From: Macrococcoides psychrotolerans
GTDB taxonomy: Bacteria; Bacillota; Bacilli; Staphylococcales; Staphylococcaceae
DNA length: 64,000 bases
Direction: 5' to 3'
NCBI RefSeq assembly: GCF_038095555.1
Contig: NZ_CP124591.1
Span: forward strand, 1,054,001 to 1,118,000
Shown: positions 60,855 to 64,000 of the stretch, piece after piece
Layout: the number at the start of each line of letters is the position of its first letter
How positions within the stretch are numbered: position 1 is the stretch's first letter
Notes under the pieces: model-generated
What the model was told of the DNA's origin: nothing
The model's input: only the letters and a program-made list of their open reading frames with translations
The model's database searches: none
Made by a program: the position numbers and the translations under genes

Positions 60855-61727
60855 TTATTTCCCAATCAGAAATCTACTTACAGATTTTAACTCATGCTTA
60901 TCACAGACACTTCTTATAAACTCATAATCAGAAACATACGACATACGTTTTTTTATATCCTCAAGGTTGATAGGTACCTCTGTATGAATTTCAGCTAAAC
61001 GTCTCGAAATTTTCAAAGCATCGATCGATGTCATGATTTTGTTTTGCTGTCCTTTTGGCAATTCTTCTAATGAAGCTAGAACGCCGCTCACATCTCGATA
61101 AGACTGGATCAATTTTACCGCCGTTTTTTCTCCTATACCTTTAACGCCGGGATAACCATCCGCTGTATCACCCATAAATGCTTTAACATCGATAAGTTGC
61201 TTTGGTTTAAGGTGATATTCTTCTTCAAATCGATTCAAATCGTACTTGCTATATATACTGAAACCTTTTTTTATAAGCCAAATTTCAATATTTTCATCTA
61301 ATATCTGCAGTAGATCTCGGTCGCCGCTTATTACAGTGATATGGTATTCCTTATCAAGATATTTCGCTAACGTACCAATAACGTCGTCTGCTTCAAATTG
61401 ATGAACCCCTATATTAACAAATCCTAGTTCTTCTGAAATGCGCTGCGCCATTTCAAACTGTGGAATCATCTCCTCTTGTGGTGCAGGACGATGCGCCTTG
61501 TAATTACTATCGATGTCATTTCTGAAAGTTTTGGCACCCATATCCCAGCATACAATGACGTGTGCTGCATGCGTGTCTTCGATCGCGCTAATTGCATGCT
61601 TTATAAACCCTTGCACACCATTCGTAGGTATACCCTCATGATTTCTCATATAGTTTCCATGAAGACTTGTTGCAAAGAAGTGTCGAAATAACAATGCCAT
61701 CCCATCTATAATCAGTACATTTTTCAT
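60855..61727 (-). CDS. 5'-3' exonuclease (PolA N-terminal domain-like)
   Basis: ATG 61727 with GGAGA upstream gives 290 residues; the longer open frame lies within the rhodanese remnant. LLIDGMALLFRHFFATS-type start (IIDGMALLFRHFF), FEADDVIGTLAKYL and VISGDRDLLQIL carry the metal-binding acids. GVKGIGEKTAVKLIQSY is the helix-hairpin-helix. A FEN-type stand-alone exonuclease also occurs in other low-GC Gram-positives alongside full-length PolA. Confidence 0.93.
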   Translation of the reverse strand: MKNVLIIDGMALLFRHFFATSLHGNYMRNHEGIPTNGVQGFIKHAISAIEDTHAAHVIVCWDMGAKTFRNDIDSNYKAHRPAPQEEMIPQFEMAQRISEELGFVNIGVHQFEADDVIGTLAKYLDKEYHITVISGDRDLLQILDENIEIWLIKKGFSIYSKYDLNRFEEEYHLKPKQLIDVKAFMGDTADGYPGVKGIGEKTAVKLIQSYRDVSGVLASLEELPKGQQNKIMTSIDALKISRRLAEIHTEVPINLEDIKKRMSYVSDYEFIRSVCDKHELKSVSRFLIGK

Positions 61728-61846
61728 ATTAATCTCCAGTCTCAATTTTATCAGGATAAAACGATATCCATTCAGAAAAGCTATCTGCATATAATGCCAC
61801 GTCTCTATCCACAGATCTTAATGCCGCACGATCATTTATATATCCG

Positions 61847-61885
61847 CCTTCAAATCAATAATTATACGGAATATTGATTTGAAGG
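61847..61885. repeat. 14-bp perfect inverted repeat in the rhodanese remnant
   Basis: CCTTCAAATCAATA (61847-61860) and TATTGATTTGAAGG (61872-61885) around an 11-nt loop. It replaces the region where the active-site cysteine loop would be encoded. Confidence 0.7.
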
Positions 61886-62043
61886 AATGTGACCACCAAC
61901 CGCATCGATTGGTTCAAGCAATCCTATAAACCTCTCCTAAGATCTCGCATCTACAAGTATACGTTCTTCATCATTTTTCAACAAGGGTTCTATATCTAAA
62001 AATATTGATTTGTTATAATTCAAATTTTCATCGTCAATATTAA

Positions 62044-62085
62044 TTTTTCATCCGTCATATATCATCTATTGACGGATGAAAAATA
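62044..62085. repeat. 15-bp perfect inverted repeat in the rhodanese remnant
   Basis: ATTTTTCATCCGTCA (62044-62058) and TGACGGATGAAAAAT (62071-62085) with a 12-nt loop. It lies at another break in the decayed reading frame; neither flank has a convincing U-run. Confidence 0.7.
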
Positions 62086-62253
62086 TTTTATGATACAAAA
62101 TATTGTGAAAAGCATCCAAATCTTCATAACTTCCATCAATAATATAGCAATCTCATCCGACGAGATGACATAAATATAGGATAGGTAAAAATACTATTTT
62201 GTATGTGCTTCTGATTAAACTGTTCAAGCTTCTGTGTATCATTATCCATATTT

Positions 62254-64000
62254 TCATGAATTCATCTCTAATTGCTTTAATGCTGATTTAATTTCAGAAA
62301 TGACACTATCATCAATTGAAGTAGCACGCTTTTCGATAATTTCTTCAGATATATTTTTATTCTTCTCATCAATATGTGTTTCTAATGCTCCGATACCATT
62401 TTCGATTTCAGTTATTATATAGCTTTCATATTTAAGGAGTACTTGATTGATTACCGTCATGGATTGCTCATGTATATTTTCAAATAGCTCATTTCTTGAA
62501 TTCATATTCTTAAGCTGCTTTTCCTTTACTACTGGAAATACGAGTTGTTCTATTTCATTGACAATGGGATTCAGCTTCATTTGATTTAATTTCAAAATAA
62601 ATGAGTCAAATACTATATCTTCTGCAATCTCATATTCTATAAGGGCTGCCTTCGTGAGAGAAGTTTCGTCTCTATAACTCTGGATCGCAGCTTTATTGAT
62701 TCTCGGTACAATGAACTGAAATTCATTAAGTAGTTTACTTTCTACAGATGCTTTAAAACTTTTTTCGATCATATTCAATTTTTGAGAAGTATTTACTTCT
62801 GACTTGATAACATCATAAAGCTGGATCTTCATCTTATCACGTAAGTAACTTACCTGTTCATGCAGTAGTTGTTTTATATCACTTAATACTCTACTAACTA
62901 TATTCCATTCTAATGGCGGCTCTTTCTGCCACACATCATACTGTAAATTTCTTCTATTTTGCTTTGCAATATACGCTTTATAATCATCTCTCATAAATTG
63001 CGCACTTCGAACGATACGCGATGCATTGCTATTAAACTGATGTATCTTTTGAATTTTACTCGTAGAATCTACGAAATGTTCAATTGCTTCAGCAAACACG
63101 TTAAAACGTTCATCATAACCACCTAATGCTTGTTTACTAGAAACTGAATAAATCCTATCTTCAATGTTCAGCTGGTCGAGTTCAGTTCTTAAATAATCCT
63201 CTACTGCAACTAGTTCTTCGTCATTTTTTCTTAAGTCCACTGCATTGATAACAAAGAAATTTTCACTCGCTTCATTCATTACTTCAATTTCATTTAAGTA
63301 AGATAGAAATGCTTTGTCCTTCTCTGTGAACACGTGATTATAATATGAAACATATATGAGTAAATCGCTATCCGCAATAATCTCTGTCGTTTCCATCGTA
63401 TGTCTGCTATTCGTACTTCCTGTTCCAGGTGAATCTATAATAACCTTGTTTTTAAGGAAATCATTTTCTAGACCTATTTTTATACGATTGACGAACGCTG
63501 CGTGCTCATCTTGTGCCGTATATTTATCAATCTCATTTTTATCTATTTCAATCGTCTGTCCATTTGATAAGTATGCTTTATAGTGATGATATTGTTTGAT
63601 CACACCAGATGCGAAGCTTTTATCTTCATCAGAAAAATCATTTATCTTGTTTTTATTTTTTTCTATCCATGACTCAATGGTATTCATATTTTCACTTACT
63701 GAACATGATATCCCATTAAGCTTGTTAAGCAGCATATCTTCTGTCTTAAATGTTACAAAATGCTGTTGACCATAATACAGTTCGGTAATACTTGCTGTTG
63801 TAGGATTCGGAGAAGAAATTAAGATTCTTTCCTGTAACAACGCATTGATGAGGGCACTTTTACCCGCACTAAATGCTCCGAATACAACTATTTTAGTTTC
63901 ATCATTGTGAATTCTATCAAGCTGTGCTTCTAGCTTACGCATATCTGATTTAAAATAGTCAACCGTTTTAAAGGTTTCATAGACTTCAATATTCAGTGAA
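62254..64000 (-). CDS. Dynamin-like GTPase, C-terminal part (runs off the window)
   Basis: The frame is open to the right edge, so the ATG at 63942 is probably internal. The visible about 580 residues hold one dynamin module: G1 FGAFSAGKSALINALL, G2-region NPTTASITEL, G3 IIDSPGTGSTNSRHT, G4 VINAVDLRKND, then long helices (middle/assembly regions). The extension upstream (NIEVYETFKTVDYF) suggests that this is the second module of a two-module DynA-type protein involved in membrane protection and fusion. The rhodanese remnant follows directly at its stop. Confidence 0.85.
   Translation of the reverse strand, partial: SLNIEVYETFKTVDYFKSDMRKLEAQLDRIHNDETKIVVFGAFSAGKSALINALLQERILISSPNPTTASITELYYGQQHFVTFKTEDMLLNKLNGISCSVSENMNTIESWIEKNKNKINDFSDEDKSFASGVIKQYHHYKAYLSNGQTIEIDKNEIDKYTAQDEHAAFVNRIKIGLENDFLKNKVIIDSPGTGSTNSRHTMETTEIIADSDLLIYVSYYNHVFTEKDKAFLSYLNEIEVMNEASENFFVINAVDLRKNDEELVAVEDYLRTELDQLNIEDRIYSVSSKQALGGYDERFNVFAEAIEHFVDSTSKIQKIHQFNSNASRIVRSAQFMRDDYKAYIAKQNRRNLQYDVWQKEPPLEWNIVSRVLSDIKQLLHEQVSYLRDKMKIQLYDVIKSEVNTSQKLNMIEKSFKASVESKLLNEFQFIVPRINKAAIQSYRDETSLTKAALIEYEIAEDIVFDSFILKLNQMKLNPIVNEIEQLVFPVVKEKQLKNMNSRNELFENIHEQSMTVINQVLLKYESYIITEIENGIGALETHIDEKNKNISEEIIEKRATSIDDSVISEIKSALKQLEMNS

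Larger units (their letters stand above)
61729..62255 (-). pseudogene. Rhodanese (3-mercaptopyruvate sulfurtransferase-like) remnant
   Basis: Short coding-like blocks in different frames appear in the order of a tandem rhodanese. After 62255: KLEQFNQKHIQNSIF then MSSRRMRLLYY. Then CYIIDGSYEDLDAF, ERILVDARS, GLLEPIDAVGGHIPSNQY and finally RAALRSVDRDVALYADSFSE, ending DKIETGD at 61729. The family has VDAR…G.IEPIDxxAGHIPGA and LYxGSFSDWI. The N-terminal part and the catalytic CGSG-type loop are missing. Two perfect inverted repeats (61847-61885, 62044-62085) sit at frame breaks. This is the only gene-free stretch above 300 bp besides the riboswitch leader. Confidence 0.75.

Noticed and set aside
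1..64000. CRISPR arrays, tRNA and rRNA genes
   Set aside because: No regularly spaced direct repeats and no cloverleaf or rRNA-like sequence were noticed anywhere in the window. A dedicated scan was not possible.

Overview
This 64 kb window is AT-rich chromosomal DNA of a Gram-positive coccus of the Staphylococcaceae. Gene content and order closely follow the Staphylococcus aureus chromosome: femA-femB, pepF, cvfB, a YkpA-type ABC-F gene, the lysine riboswitch with lysC-asd-dapA-dapB-dapD-(deacetylase)-alr-lysA, cspA, acyP, xpaC/telA, brnQ, the MoxR/VWA pair, odhB-odhA, arlS-arlR, a PAP2 gene, murG, ctpA, yozE-crr, msrB-msrA, degV, plsC, dfrA, thyA, a bacilliredoxin, cvfC, rnhA and a polA-like 5'-3' exonuclease. 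Sequence divergence and the inserted accessory genes point to Macrococcus (Macrococcoides) or a close relative rather than S. aureus. This assignment rests on recognition, not on a database search.

Layout. Positions 1-5.4 kb are a variable segment: a partial gene cut by the window edge, a broken aminoglycoside-phosphotransferase-like gene abutting a YefM-YoeB-type toxin-antitoxin pair, a GrpB-family gene, a stop-interrupted isochorismatase-like gene, a ParB-like protein, and an SOS-controlled Y-family polymerase. Positions 4.8-12.7 kb hold regulator-transporter pairs (XRE-cupin with a CynX-type permease, SgrR-like with an MFS pump), an M42 aminopeptidase, a DJ-1/PfpI protein and a SatD-DUF3307 operon. 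Positions 12.8-22.7 kb hold femAB, pepF, an SDR, an IS150-like insertion sequence that landed in the loop of a terminator, cvfB and an ABC-F ATPase. Positions 22.7-31.2 kb are the riboswitch-controlled lysine/diaminopimelate operon. Positions 31.2-39.6 kb carry cspA, small conserved genes, a frameshifted brnQ, the MoxR-VWA pair and a VOC dioxygenase. From 39.6 to 64 kb most genes lie on the minus strand: 2-oxoglutarate dehydrogenase, ArlRS, envelope genes, Msr repair enzymes, folate/thymidylate genes, and finally a dynamin-like GTPase that runs off the window.

The most interesting item is a probable Fur-regulated small RNA on the minus strand at about 46478-46578. It has a consensus promoter (TTGACA, 16 bp, TATAAT) overlapped by two Fur-box-like palindromes, a C-rich body and a strong intrinsic terminator, and sits between the PAP2 gene and the ArlR side. 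S. aureus IsrR, an iron-sparing sRNA, has this arrangement (arlR / isrR / pgpB), so this looks like its orthologue, although the body is short and an acetyltransferase gene lies between it and arlR.

Other noteworthy signals are palindromic operators upstream of the XRE-cupin/CynX pair and of satD; a 21-bp inverted repeat that includes the ribosome binding site of the DJ-1 gene; a Fic-fold protein with a degraded active site and a winged-helix tail; and five broken genes (APH, isochorismatase, IS orfB, brnQ, rhodanese). The rhodanese remnant between the dynamin and exonuclease genes contains two long perfect inverted repeats. Single-base lesions in isochorismatase, orfB and brnQ could be sequencing errors and need confirmation.
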